Assembly: GCA_905182425.1 (NCBI GenBank)
Contig: CAJJBP010000025.1
Location: 1 to 37,381, forward strand
Length of the DNA: 37,381 nucleotides
Direction of reading: 5' to 3'
Source of the DNA: an uncultured Planktomarina sp.
GTDB taxonomy: Bacteria; Pseudomonadota; Alphaproteobacteria; Rhodobacterales; Rhodobacteraceae
The notes below the pieces were generated by a model that made no database searches, was not told where the DNA came from, and saw only the letters and a program-made list of their open reading frames with translations. Below, one piece after another: positions 24,410-32,330 of the stretch. The position numbers and the translations under genes are program-made. Each line of letters opens with the position of its first letter. Positions within the stretch are counted from its first letter, which is position 1.

Positions 24410-25228
24410 ATGAGACTTTTTGACTCCCGCCCTTTGATGCGACTTTTCTCGCTTGCGTTTGGTATTTTCCGTGCGCCCACTGGGTCGTTTCGCATATCGA
24501 TCGCCTTGCTTTATGGCGTTGTGTGTCATGTGATATTTACAGCTGCGGTATTGACGATGATCGCCGCGATGTTCTTTGGTATGTCAGAGAGCTTTGGCCG
24601 CATTCCGACACCTTGGTCAATCCTCGCGAACGCTAGCCTTATTTTACAGTTTCCTCTGACGCATTCGCTGCTATTATCTCAGCGGGGCGGTCGCATATTG
24701 GCAAAATTGGCCCCGACTGCGTTCGCACCGACCCTTGCCACAACGACCTATGCGATCATTGCGTCCGCTCAACTGTTTATGCTGTTTACGCTGTGGACTC
24801 CAAGCGGCATCATTTGGTGGCAGGCTGAAGGCTTCATTTTTGTTGTTGTTTGCTGCTTATATGTACTTTCTTGGTTGTTGTTGATTTGGGCTAGCTACGA
24901 TGCTGGTGCCGAAGTGCAGTCGGGCGCTTTGGGCTGGTTGTCCCTTGCCCAAAATATTAAACCTGTATTTCCGGATATGCCAACGCAGGGTTTGTTCAGT
25001 ATCATCCGTCAGCCGATCTATGTAGCTTTTGCGCTTACAACTTGGACGGTTCCCATCTGGACACCTGACCAGTTGTGTCTTGCACTGACGTTGACGGCTT
25101 ATTGTCTCTTTGCACCGCGCTTAAAAGAACGCCGTTTTGCAAAACGCTATGGGGTAAGGTTTAAACAATATCAGCGTGACGTCCCCTATGCGGTGCCACG
25201 TATATCGCGCTCAAAAGGCAGATCCTAA
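24410..25228 (+). CDS. ICMT/NnrU-like integral membrane protein
   Basis: A 272-residue membrane protein with six or seven hydrophobic segments. The C-terminal part has the pattern of the isoprenylcysteine carboxyl methyltransferase / phospholipid methyltransferase-like group: IIRQPIYVAFALTTW, then RLKERRFAKRYGVRFKQYQRDVPYAVPR. In that group RHPxY and the ER...YG..Y..Y segment form the cofactor-binding end. NnrU-type proteins share the fold. The gene ends four bases before the photolyase-like gene, so the two form an operon, which hints at a link with light or DNA/flavin chemistry that I cannot specify. An alternative start is the ATG at 24437. The function is not established. Confidence 0.75.
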   Translation: MRLFDSRPLMRLFSLAFGIFRAPTGSFRISIALLYGVVCHVIFTAAVLTMIAAMFFGMSESFGRIPTPWSILANASLILQFPLTHSLLLSQRGGRILAKLAPTAFAPTLATTTYAIIASAQLFMLFTLWTPSGIIWWQAEGFIFVVVCCLYVLSWLLLIWASYDAGAEVQSGALGWLSLAQNIKPVFPDMPTQGLFSIIRQPIYVAFALTTWTVPIWTPDQLCLALTLTAYCLFAPRLKERRFAKRYGVRFKQYQRDVPYAVPRISRSKGRS

Positions 25229-25231
25229 GTT

Positions 25232-26473
25232 ATGAAAACAAAAGACCTTATCGCTGACCTTGCTAAACGCTCTGAAAGACCAGACTTTACGCCCACCCGT
25301 GCGGCAGGTCTGGCGCGGCTGGCCACCTTTGCAGGCCGTGCCGGCGAACTTTACGATCGTTGCCGCAACTATGATCTTAGTGCTGAGCAACGGACGAATG
25401 TATCGGCGCTGTCACCATGGATTAGGCATCGTTTAATCACGGAAGCGGAAGTTTTGGACGCCATTTTGGGGATCCATACTTTTCAAGCAGCCGAACGGTT
25501 CGTGCATGAAATTTTTTGGCGGACGTACTTCAAAGGGTGGCTGGAACAGCATCCGGGCGTCTGGCCTGACTATCAAGTTGGTCTGCGCAGGCAGATCAAA
25601 AGTGTAAGTAAAGATCGTCGTTTGGCAGCTAATTATGCGCAAGCGATGGCAGGACAGACCGGCATTGATTGCTTTGACGTATGGGCTGATGAACTGGTGC
25701 GCACTGGTTATCTCCATAACCACGCGCGCATGTGGTTTGCGTCTATCTGGATTTTCACGTTGCGGTTGCCATGGGAACTTGGCGCAGACTTTTTCTTGCG
25801 TCACCTTATGGATGGCGATCCGGCGTCTAACACATTGGCGTGGCGCTGGGTCGCTGGTATCCAAACAAAAGGGAGGCCCTATATTGCTGGTGCTGCGAAT
25901 ATCTCAAAGTTTACAAATCGGAAATTTTGTCCGGTGCATCAACTGGCAACAAAAGTGGATCCTAAAATTGATCCAGTTGACCATTTGCGATGGCCTATAC
26001 CAGACGCAACGCAAGCGAAAGACATTCAATCGGACTTTCTACTTTTGGTGACAGAAGACGATATGCAGGTCGCAGACGTGCTATCGCATCCTCCCATTGC
26101 AACCATCGGTGCGCTTGCGACTGAAGGCAGGTCACCGAACCCTCTCGGAGAGATCGCGCAACACTTTGCAGCAACTGCGATGTACAATGCCTGTGGTGAT
26201 CACCCCATAATCAGCCACGGGTCTTGGTCAGATGACATCATCCGAGCCTGCGCGCGTCATCAGATAAAAACAGTTGTCACAGGCTATGCGCCCGTGGGGC
26301 CGGTCGCAACGGCCCTCAAAAACGCGCGGTCTGATCTAACTGCAGCCGGTATTCGCGTCTTATTGGTGCGACGCGACTTTGATGCAGTGGCTTGGCCTCA
26401 CGCAACCAAGGGCTTTTTTGCTATGAAAAAGGCCGTTCCACAAATTTTAGAAATACTGAATTTTAAACTTTAA
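25232..26473 (+). CDS. Photolyase-like FAD-binding protein with a C-terminal antenna-like domain
   Basis: A 413-residue protein. Residues about 10-235 are the helical FAD-binding domain of the DNA photolyase/cryptochrome family, with HEIFWRTYFKGWLEQHP, TGYLHNHARMWFASIW, and HLMDGDPASNTLAWRWVAG. By eye, Trp204 and Trp181 match the two inner tryptophans of the classical electron-transfer chain (Escherichia coli W382, W359), but the outer one (W306) falls on alanine. The N-terminal alpha/beta antenna domain of photolyases is absent. Instead residues about 265-410 form an alpha/beta domain (DFLLLVTEDDM, TVVTGYAPVGPVATAL, GIRVLLVRRDFDAVAWP, KGFFAMKKAVPQIL) that resembles that antenna domain, as if the protein were circularly permuted. 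DNA repair, signalling or another flavin role are all possible. It is co-transcribed with the upstream membrane protein gene. Confidence 0.82.
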   Translation: MKTKDLIADLAKRSERPDFTPTRAAGLARLATFAGRAGELYDRCRNYDLSAEQRTNVSALSPWIRHRLITEAEVLDAILGIHTFQAAERFVHEIFWRTYFKGWLEQHPGVWPDYQVGLRRQIKSVSKDRRLAANYAQAMAGQTGIDCFDVWADELVRTGYLHNHARMWFASIWIFTLRLPWELGADFFLRHLMDGDPASNTLAWRWVAGIQTKGRPYIAGAANISKFTNRKFCPVHQLATKVDPKIDPVDHLRWPIPDATQAKDIQSDFLLLVTEDDMQVADVLSHPPIATIGALATEGRSPNPLGEIAQHFAATAMYNACGDHPIISHGSWSDDIIRACARHQIKTVVTGYAPVGPVATALKNARSDLTAAGIRVLLVRRDFDAVAWPHATKGFFAMKKAVPQILEILNFKL

Positions 26474-26921
26474 CGATCTGTAGCTGCAACAAAGTTGGGC
26501 GAAAGGCGTGTGTAAGTTGACGTACTGAAACCCAGTCCATCATCGTCTTTTGACCAATCTGGTCCGCCAAATGCGCAACAGGGGCTGGGTGTAGGGGTTT
26601 TGTTGAGCGTGGGGTTGCCGATATGCGCCGCCATCTCGATTCACGCATTATTTTCAAGCCAAACCGTGCCGCTGCTCTTGCTGAGTGGCGTCCATTATTG
26701 ATCGCATAGATTTACGCTGTGCAAGCAATCCGATACGTGTTCTCAATTGTTTGACAGCACACCGCAATCACACGCACTACTTAAAAAGGTCCGATACATT
26801 ACCGCAACCTGCAACTATCAAATTTACTCAAATTAACCCTTATAAAAATGGAGCTGTCCACACTTGACAGTACCCATCAAAAGACCACTAAGAAGATTTT
26901 GCAGGAAGCCAAAATAGTCTA
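26474..26921. other. Spacer with repeat B2, no gene seen
   Basis: The spacer before selD holds no supported gene. It contains repeat copy B2 (26649-26759). A TTGACA at 26865-26870 is a possible -35 box for selD transcription, but the matching -10 is poor. Confidence 0.5.
26649..26759 (+). repeat. Repeat family B, copy B2
   Basis: It shares with copies B3 and B4 the words GGCGTC-ATTATTG, GCATAGATTTA-GCTGTGC, GCAATC-GAT-CGTGTTCTCA and GTTTGACAGCA in the same order. In one frame it reads FKPNRAAALAEWRPLLIA and then a stop, parallel to B3. Confidence 0.65.
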
Positions 26922-26977
26922 GGGCACTTTAGGTGGCCGCTGTTGTGGTAGTCCACGCAATGAAAGTTTAAATGCCC
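26922..26977 (+). promoter_or_regulatory. Nested hairpin in the selD leader, candidate cis-regulatory RNA
   Basis: Three stems nest inside one another: GGGCA (26922-26926) with TGCCC (26973-26977), CTTT (26927-26930) with AAAG (26963-26966), and GTGG (26933-26936) with CCAC (26953-26956), around a 16-base loop. The right arm GCCC can alternatively pair with GGGC in the GGGGC at 26981-26985, just before the GTG start at 27010. Two exclusive folds ahead of a start codon suggest a switch or thermosensor, but this is a by-eye fold. Confidence 0.4.
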
Positions 26978-27009
26978 GACGGGGCTTATGAGCAAAAGAG
27001 AGATAAACT

Positions 27010-29175
27010 GTGCTGACTATAGCGCCCTATACACGTGATTTAGTTTTGATTGGCGGTGGACATGCCCATGCTTTGGTGCTGAAGGCTTGGGGGATGGATC
27101 CGCTGCCTGGCGCCAGACTTACGCTGATTAATCCGGGCCCAACGGCACCATACACTGGCATGCTTCCAGGGTATGTGGCGGGGCATTATCGACGTAATGA
27201 ATTGGAAATTGATCTAGTGCGGTTATGCCGCCATGCGGGTGCGCGGCTGATATTTGATAAGGCGGTCCATATTGACCAAGCCCTGCGTGAAGTGATGTTG
27301 GAAACACGTGGCCCGGTGGCCTATGATTTGGCGTCTATCGATGTGGGCATCACGGCAAAGTTGGATCTTCCAGGGTTTGCAAAATATGGTATTGGTGCCA
27401 AGCCCCTGGATTTGTATGCTAAGCGGTGGAGCAGTTTTCTGGAGCAGGTATTACAGGGGCAGGCTGCTGCTGATGTTGCTGTGATTGGTGGTGGCGTTGC
27501 AGGATGTGAATTAGCGATGGCCATGGCATTTGCATTGCAGTCTGCAGGAGTGTCCCCACGGGTAACGGTTATTGAGTCTGGGCCAAAAATTTCTGTTGTA
27601 GGTGACAGGGCAAGACGACGGATATTGAAGGCCCTGAGTGATTTGGGTGTCGTGGTCAAAACTGGCGCTAAAACTGTTGAAATTACTGCAGATCAGGTGC
27701 TGCTAGATGGTCAGCAACCTGTTGCTGCAGTGTTTTGTGTTAGTGCGGCAGGTGGATCGGCACATAAGTGGATTTCTCAGACGAACTTGCCTCAGCGAAA
27801 TGGGTTTATTGAAATTGGTGCTGATCTAGGTGTGCTCGGAGATGAGGCGTTATTTGCAGTTGGCGATTGTGCTTCGATGGCGGCTGGGTTGTTACCTAAG
27901 GCCGGCGTGTTTGCTGTAAGGGCTGCACCAGTATTGCATCACAACATTCGTATGGCGCTGAGTGGGGGGCGGCGCAAGACATGGCGGCCACAAAAGAATT
28001 ATCTCAAGCTAATATCTTTGGGTGGGCAATCTGCGGTCGCTGAGAAATTTGGATTTACCATGGGGGGAGCAAGCATCTGGCGCTGGAAGGATCGGATTGA
28101 TAAGGCATTCATCAATCGTTTGATTGATCTACCAAAGATGGTGCTCCCGATTGAGACAGGTAAGCTGGCGACTGGAGTTGCAGAAATACTGGCCACTAAA
28201 CCCTTATGCGGTGGATGTGGTGCTAAGGTTGGGCGTGGCGTTCTATCGGCAGCATTAAAGACTATTGCGCAACCTAGTGATGATGTTGTGACAGGTGTGG
28301 GGGATGATGCGGCAGTGCTGTGCCAGCCTAATGGCGATTTTCAGGTCATTAGTACTGACCATCTGCGTGGCTTCATTGCTGATCCAGGGCTAATGACGCG
28401 GATTGCAGCTGTGCATGCTTTGGGTGATGTGTGGGCCATGGGTGCGCAGCCACACGTCGGCTTGGCGTCAATTGTTCTGCCGCAAATGTCTGCTGACCTG
28501 CAGAGAAGAACGTTGCTAGAAATTACTCAGGTGGCAACTGAGGTACTGGGCGCGGCAGGTGCTCAGCTTGTGGGCGGTCATACGACGATGGGTGCAGAGC
28601 TTACAATTGGCTTCACTGTGACAGGGACAAAAAATTCAATGCCATTGACCATTGCGGGTGCAAAGCATGGTGACGCGCTGATATTGACCCGGCCCATTGG
28701 ATCGGGCGTTATTCTGGCGGCTGATATGCTGGGACAGGCTGGTGGGCGCAATGTTGCTGCAATGCTTACCATTATGGGGCAGCCACAGGACCGCGAGGCG
28801 GCGGTATTGTCTACAGTTGCGCACGCTATGACGGATATAACAGGATTTGGATTAGCTGGGCATGTCCATGCTATATGCCAGGCGTCAGGATTGGATGCTA
28901 ACCTGTTTCAGGACGCTATCCCAACCTATTCTGGTGCGCGGGCATTGTCGGATGCGGGTTTATCATCGACGTTGATGCCAGAAAATTGCGCGGATACGCC
29001 GGTTGATGGGCTGTACGATGCATTGCTTTTTGACCCGCAGACGGCTGGCGGATTGTTGGCTTCAGTTCCAGAAAGACAAAGAGCTGCTGTTATTAAAGCA
29101 CTAGGTGCACGTGGTTGTACAGGGCACATCATTGGCCGATTGAGCAAAGGGACTGGCCGCGTGTACCTTAGCTAA
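27010..29175 (+). CDS. selD: Selenide, water dikinase fused to an FAD/NAD(P) oxidoreductase domain
   Basis: A 721-residue two-domain protein. Residues about 8-370 are a pyridine-nucleotide-disulfide-type flavoprotein domain with LVLIGGGHAHALVL (FAD site), PYTGMLPGYVAG, VAVIGGGVAGCELAMA (NAD site) and LFAVGDCASM. Residues about 395-721 are selenide, water dikinase, which makes selenophosphate from selenide and ATP. The catalytic loop is CGGCGAKVG, with Cys400, Cys403 and Lys406, followed by GVGDDAAV, DVWAMGAQP and GGHTTMGAE. The essential residue is cysteine, not selenocysteine. This fusion is known in several marine bacteria; the flavin part may supply or channel reduced selenium. The start is GTG at 27010 with an AGAGA site upstream. 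It is convergent with mnmH, overlapping it by eight bases. Confidence 0.93.
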   Translation: MLTIAPYTRDLVLIGGGHAHALVLKAWGMDPLPGARLTLINPGPTAPYTGMLPGYVAGHYRRNELEIDLVRLCRHAGARLIFDKAVHIDQALREVMLETRGPVAYDLASIDVGITAKLDLPGFAKYGIGAKPLDLYAKRWSSFLEQVLQGQAAADVAVIGGGVAGCELAMAMAFALQSAGVSPRVTVIESGPKISVVGDRARRRILKALSDLGVVVKTGAKTVEITADQVLLDGQQPVAAVFCVSAAGGSAHKWISQTNLPQRNGFIEIGADLGVLGDEALFAVGDCASMAAGLLPKAGVFAVRAAPVLHHNIRMALSGGRRKTWRPQKNYLKLISLGGQSAVAEKFGFTMGGASIWRWKDRIDKAFINRLIDLPKMVLPIETGKLATGVAEILATKPLCGGCGAKVGRGVLSAALKTIAQPSDDVVTGVGDDAAVLCQPNGDFQVISTDHLRGFIADPGLMTRIAAVHALGDVWAMGAQPHVGLASIVLPQMSADLQRRTLLEITQVATEVLGAAGAQLVGGHTTMGAELTIGFTVTGTKNSMPLTIAGAKHGDALILTRPIGSGVILAADMLGQAGGRNVAAMLTIMGQPQDREAAVLSTVAHAMTDITGFGLAGHVHAICQASGLDANLFQDAIPTYSGARALSDAGLSSTLMPENCADTPVDGLYDALLFDPQTAGGLLASVPERQRAAVIKALGARGCTGHIIGRLSKGTGRVYLS

Positions 29176-30214
29176 ATTGCGCATGTAATTTGTCTGCAGT
29201 TAGTGCAAGCGTATTGTCGTCAAGATCAAGTAAATTGACACTGAAAACTGGTTTGTTCCTAACTTCAGCCGACTTGGCATAGCGTGGATCATAGTGATCT
29301 TTGATGAGCCCTGCTGCCAATGATTGCCAATCGTTTATTTGTGCCTGTGCATGCCACTGATCGATCCGTTCGCCTGAATGATATGGCCGCAGCTTGCTCA
29401 GAAGGTCATTAAGTGCCGGTTTGTCCTGGGTAAGGTCCGAATAGGCTCGGCAAAGGAAACTACTGCGTGCTTCTAATGCTGCGGTAATTTGGATGCGAGA
29501 TGCATTGGCCATTAAGGCCCAGAGTGACGGTGGTATCAACCTATCACCTACCTTGCTGCTCTCTGCCTCAACAAAGGTGATTTTGTTAGGGTCAAGTGCA
29601 GCTAGCCTGCTGGCGATACTGGTTTCAAACATTTTTTGTGAAGGTTGTGCTGTGCCTATTCCACCAAATAGTGATCCGCGGTGCGCAGCAATTTCCTCAA
29701 TATCAAGTACTTGTGCGCCCTTTGCAACAAGTTGATGCAACAGAGCGGTCTTGGCCGTTCCAGTGCTGCCACTAATGAGCATCAAGCGGTGCGGCAGTGG
29801 CGTTTTGTATAACGTTCGAACAATCTCACGACGGTAGCTTTGGTAGCCTCCCTGGAGAAGTTTTACACGCCAGCCAACTTGATCGAGGATGGTAGCAAAT
29901 GCACTGGAGCGTTGCCCGCCACGCCAACAATAGATCAATGGCTGCCATGCGCCGTCTTTCTCAGCAAGAGCGCCTCGGAGGTGGGCGGCAGTATTATGTG
30001 CTACCAATGCCCCACCAATTTTTCGGGCGGCGAACGGACTGGCTTGCTTATAGATAGTGCCCACCTTAGCCCGCTCAGCATCGCTGAGAACTGGCAGGTT
30101 GATCGCACCTGGCAGATGATCCTCCGCATACTCGGCAGGTGCGCGGACGTCGATTATCGTATCGGCAGTGAGCTTGTGCATGTCAGCCATAGAAGTGATA
30201 ATTAGTGGGGTCAT
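29168..30214 (-). CDS. mnmH: tRNA 2-selenouridine synthase
   Basis: A 348-residue SelU/MnmH protein, which uses selenophosphate from SelD to convert 2-thiouridine to 2-selenouridine at the tRNA wobble position. The N-terminal rhodanese domain (about 1-130) carries the active-site Cys96 in YCWRGGQRSSAFA. A P-loop follows, SGSTGTAKTALL (about 148-159), then IEEIAAHRGSLFGG, a family block that includes the SelU-specific region. The start at ATG 30214 has GAAGGG seven bases upstream; an earlier ATG at 30229 is possible. It is the only selenium-using gene in the window besides selD, so selenouridine is the selenium product supported here. The two genes are convergent and overlapping, not in an operon. 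Confidence 0.93.
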   Translation of the reverse strand: MTPLIITSMADMHKLTADTIIDVRAPAEYAEDHLPGAINLPVLSDAERAKVGTIYKQASPFAARKIGGALVAHNTAAHLRGALAEKDGAWQPLIYCWRGGQRSSAFATILDQVGWRVKLLQGGYQSYRREIVRTLYKTPLPHRLMLISGSTGTAKTALLHQLVAKGAQVLDIEEIAAHRGSLFGGIGTAQPSQKMFETSIASRLAALDPNKITFVEAESSKVGDRLIPPSLWALMANASRIQITAALEARSSFLCRAYSDLTQDKPALNDLLSKLRPYHSGERIDQWHAQAQINDWQSLAAGLIKDHYDPRYAKSAEVRNKPVFSVNLLDLDDNTLALTADKLHAQFS

Positions 30215-30334
30215 GGTTTGCCCTTCCATGCGATTACAAACATCTAGCTGGTTTAGCGCAGAGAGCCAAGCGACTAAGCTGGTGCATTCAGAAAGATAAG
30301 GCCGGCTGGGCTTTGTTATATAAAACTAACTAAT

Positions 30335-30470
30335 GCGAGTAGGATGACTTTGTAGCCTAGTCTAATGACAGAGCACTCCCAATCTCACTAAATGAAACCT
30401 AGCCCGGGGTTGCTAAACCATCTTGCCCAGGCCCGTGGACCGGGAACCAAGCAACGCGGGCCACGGACAA
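30335..30470 (+). repeat. Dispersed spacer repeat family A, copy A2
   Basis: It contains GACTTTGTAGCC, TAATGACAGAGCACTCCC, AGCCCGGGGTTGCT and CAGGCCCGTGGACCG, in the same order as copies A1 and A3. The tail has an inverted pair CCGTGG...CCACGG. It lies in the long spacer 30230-30905 between mnmH and the DUF1127 gene. The left end (GGCACTGT...) is not preserved. Confidence 0.65.
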
Positions 30471-30599
30471 TAGAGCATGCACCCTAGTCCTGACGATAGT
30501 TTTGCCTGGGCTCAATTAGCGTTGAAGGGTATTGCTCGGGTTGCGGTCCGAGGCCCAAGCCACACATGCTTGCGCATCGCCGTGTTTTAGACGCATTAA

Positions 30600-30782
30600 T
30601 AGACAAATAGCTCCTCCTCCGCACAAAAAATAAGCGCAGAGGCATGCACCTGAAACATGGCGGGAATGCAATCTTGTCCATTGTTCCACTGGAGTGGTTT
30701 GCTCTATGGATATTTCAGCTAAAATTTCCTCCCGAAATCAAGGCATAAACTGGCGGTGCCTTTTTGGTACCGCCTTTTTTTT
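30600..30782 (+). ncRNA. Candidate CU-rich small RNA (cuckoo/CcsR-like)
   Basis: The segment contains CTCCTCCTCC at 30611-30620, then a perfect small hairpin ATTTC-CTCCC-GAAAT at 30724-30738 that displays CTCCC in its loop, and ends in a rho-independent terminator at 30752-30782. CUCCUCCC-type loops are the hallmark of the cuckoo/CcsR small RNAs of alphaproteobacteria, which in Rhodobacter are encoded next to a DUF1127 gene. A DUF1127 gene follows here at 30906. The 5' end and promoter are guesses, and it may be two short RNAs. Confidence 0.4.
30752..30782 (+). terminator. Rho-independent terminator
   Basis: The stem GGCGGTGCC (30752-30760) pairs with GGTACCGCC (30766-30774), with one G-T pair, across a five-base T loop and is followed by eight T residues. 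It reads on the plus strand, but no plus-strand protein gene lies upstream, which implies a non-coding transcript. Confidence 0.85.
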
Positions 30783-30905
30783 GTTGAGTTTGATGCCATG
30801 ATTAGCACTGCTATGCGCAAGGCGCATGGCGGCAAGTCTGCATTGTATGATGAATCCAGCTGTGAGGTTTGATAGGTCTTATTTGTAGAATGCAAGGAGG
30901 TTAAA

Positions 30906-31127
30906 ATGCTTAAACAACTATTTCGGGCAATGGTTATAGGAAGACAGGCGTCTGCTTGCAGACAAACAATGGAATACCTCACAAATAGCCAGCTGAACGA
31001 TATTGGTTTCAGCCGTGATAATTTTGTAGAGGGTATTCAGGCTAGAGTTTCTGCTGAATTGGATGCAGCAGAGGCTGCAAACACTTTTGCAGCAACAGAA
31101 AATGAAAACTTGTTAGGCGCCGTTTAA
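30906..31127 (+). CDS. DUF1127 family small protein
   Basis: A 73-residue basic-to-acidic small protein. The DUF1127 (YjiS-like) motif occupies the first half: RQTMEYLTNSQLNDIGFSRDNF, matching the usual R..T...L..LS...L.DIG.SR pattern. The acidic, alanine-rich tail (about residues 45-73) is longer than in the shortest members. The start at ATG 30906 follows an ideal AAGGAGGTT site, so it should be well translated. Short DUF1127 proteins act in RNA turnover and in phosphate, carbon or oxidative-stress responses in some alphaproteobacteria; in Rhodobacter one is linked to CU-rich small RNAs. That link is suggested here by the candidate RNA just upstream. Confidence 0.85.
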   Translation: MLKQLFRAMVIGRQASACRQTMEYLTNSQLNDIGFSRDNFVEGIQARVSAELDAAEAANTFAATENENLLGAV

Positions 31128-31351
31128 TTCGCGCCTAAAAGCACTTACGACCATAATTTGGCTTTACAGAATGGACGATTTTAAGAAGTGAATATTGATT
31201 GGGGCCAATGGTCCAAGGGTGGTGTGGCTCCTTGCCGTGTTGCAGTCAAATCGCCACGGCGCGCGCCGCCCCAGTCCACTGTCAAAATTGGGCCTATCGC
31301 GGCACGCTGATCTTGCAAGCTTTCAAATTTACACGGGATTATCGTGATGCA

Positions 31352-31512
31352 TGTTCTTGTATTTATAGCTCCTGTTGTGCAAGTTACCGCTTTTCACGCA
31401 CAAATTTCAACCTAAATCCTGCCACTGATCTTGCCGACTGGCGTCAATTATTGAGAGCATAGATTTAGGCTGTGCTAGCAATCTGATGCGTGTTCTCATT
31501 AGTTTGACAGCA
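31352..31512 (+). repeat. Repeat family B, copy B3 (left direct repeat of the fasciclin gene)
   Basis: The first 102 bases (31352-31453) are identical to 32331-32432 except for one G/A difference. The remainder is diverged but still alignable. In one frame it reads FNLNPATDLADWRQLLRA followed by a stop. The spacer 31128-31632 holds no gene otherwise. Confidence 0.85.
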
Positions 31513-31597
31513 TCAGACTAGCTCAAGAAGTACAGCGTTGCCACGCTTTTTGATCTGAAGCTCGCGGGCGTTTTATTCGAATTACAAAAGTAAAAAT

Positions 31598-31625
31598 GTC
31601 AGGCGACCTTTGCAGGCCGCCTGAA
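31598..31625 (-). terminator. Terminator of the fasciclin gene
   Basis: On the minus strand the arms TCAGGCG and CGCCTGA (plus-strand positions 31618-31624 and 31599-31605) form a perfect seven-base stem, extended by CC/GG, and are followed by CATTTTTACTTTT. It lies just after the restored stop of the fasciclin gene at 31633, which supports the full-length reading. Confidence 0.75.
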
Positions 31626-31632
31626 CGATTGA

Positions 31633-32119
31633 TTAGTTTGCAGGTATAATCACAGCATCGATCACATGGATCACACCGTTTGAGGCAATGACATCGGCCG
31701 TCACAACATTCGCCTCATTGATTTTCACGCCATTTTCCGCGTCAACCTGTGGCTTTGCTGCCATTCAGCATCTCAACTGTGGTGACTTTACCGGCAATAT
31801 CGGCAGCCATGACTTGCCCAGCCAAAACGTGGTAGGTCAGAATATCAACCAGCTTGTCTTTATTTTCGGGCATCAATAACATCTCAACCGTGCCTGCGGG
31901 CAAAGCAGCGAAAGCGTCATCGGTTGGGGCGAATACGGTAAACGGTCCGTCCCCTTTCAATGCATCAATCAAACCTGCCGCTTCCAGCGCAGCGGCCAGG
32001 GTTGTGAAGCTGCCTGCATCAACGGCGGTATCAACGATATCTTTGCTATGCCCGTCAGCTAAAGCACTGAAAGCAAATGATGATGCTACAGCGGTCGCTA
32101 AAAAAATTCTACGAAACAT
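31633..32119 (-). CDS. Fasciclin (FAS1) domain protein, secreted, frameshifted
   Basis: A secreted FAS1-domain protein of about 161 residues when the frame is repaired. The ATG at 32119 has GGAG eight bases upstream and opens a signal peptide, [21 protein letters not shown]. The FAS1 core has [15 protein letters not shown] and YHVLAGQV. The open frame ends early at KATG and a TGA near 31742. In the next frame the text continues [19 protein letters not shown] and ends [15 protein letters not shown] with TAA at 31633-31635, the conserved FAS1 end. Removing one G (plus-strand C at 31746 or 31747) joins the two. FAS1 proteins act in adhesion or the cell envelope; its exact role is unknown. It is bracketed by 102-bp direct repeats. 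Confidence 0.85.
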
Positions 32120-32287
32120 TAGAAAACTCCATAATTAAACAGCACTTCTTATGCTGCATCACTTAGGTAGCTTTCCGACTTGGCCTTGCAATGGCGATCA
32201 CGAAGAAATCACTAATTAGTAATCTTAAAATAAGTTCCGCCTCTATAGCCCTTGGTGCAAGTTGATCATCGCTGATGTTTTGATATC

Positions 32288-32328
32288 GGACCCAGGACCC
32301 CGGATCACGGCCCCGTGCCTCGGACACG
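32288..32328 (+). repeat. GC-rich spacer repeat, fragment C3
   Basis: GGACCCAGGACCCCGGATCA followed by CGGCCCCGTGCC resembles the core of copies C1 and C2 and abuts repeat B4. It lies in the spacer 32120-32507, which has no supported gene. Confidence 0.4.
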
Positions 32329-32330
32329 GG

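Noticed and set aside
26922..26990. Structured segment before selD as a tRNA-Sec (selC) or other tRNA gene
   Set aside because: No acceptor stem of proper length, no T-loop GTTCRA, and no UCA anticodon arm could be placed.
30484..30681. Minus-strand open frame of 65 codons in the spacer before the DUF1127 gene
   Set aside because: It runs against the direction of the terminator and the CU-rich motifs and does not look like a protein.
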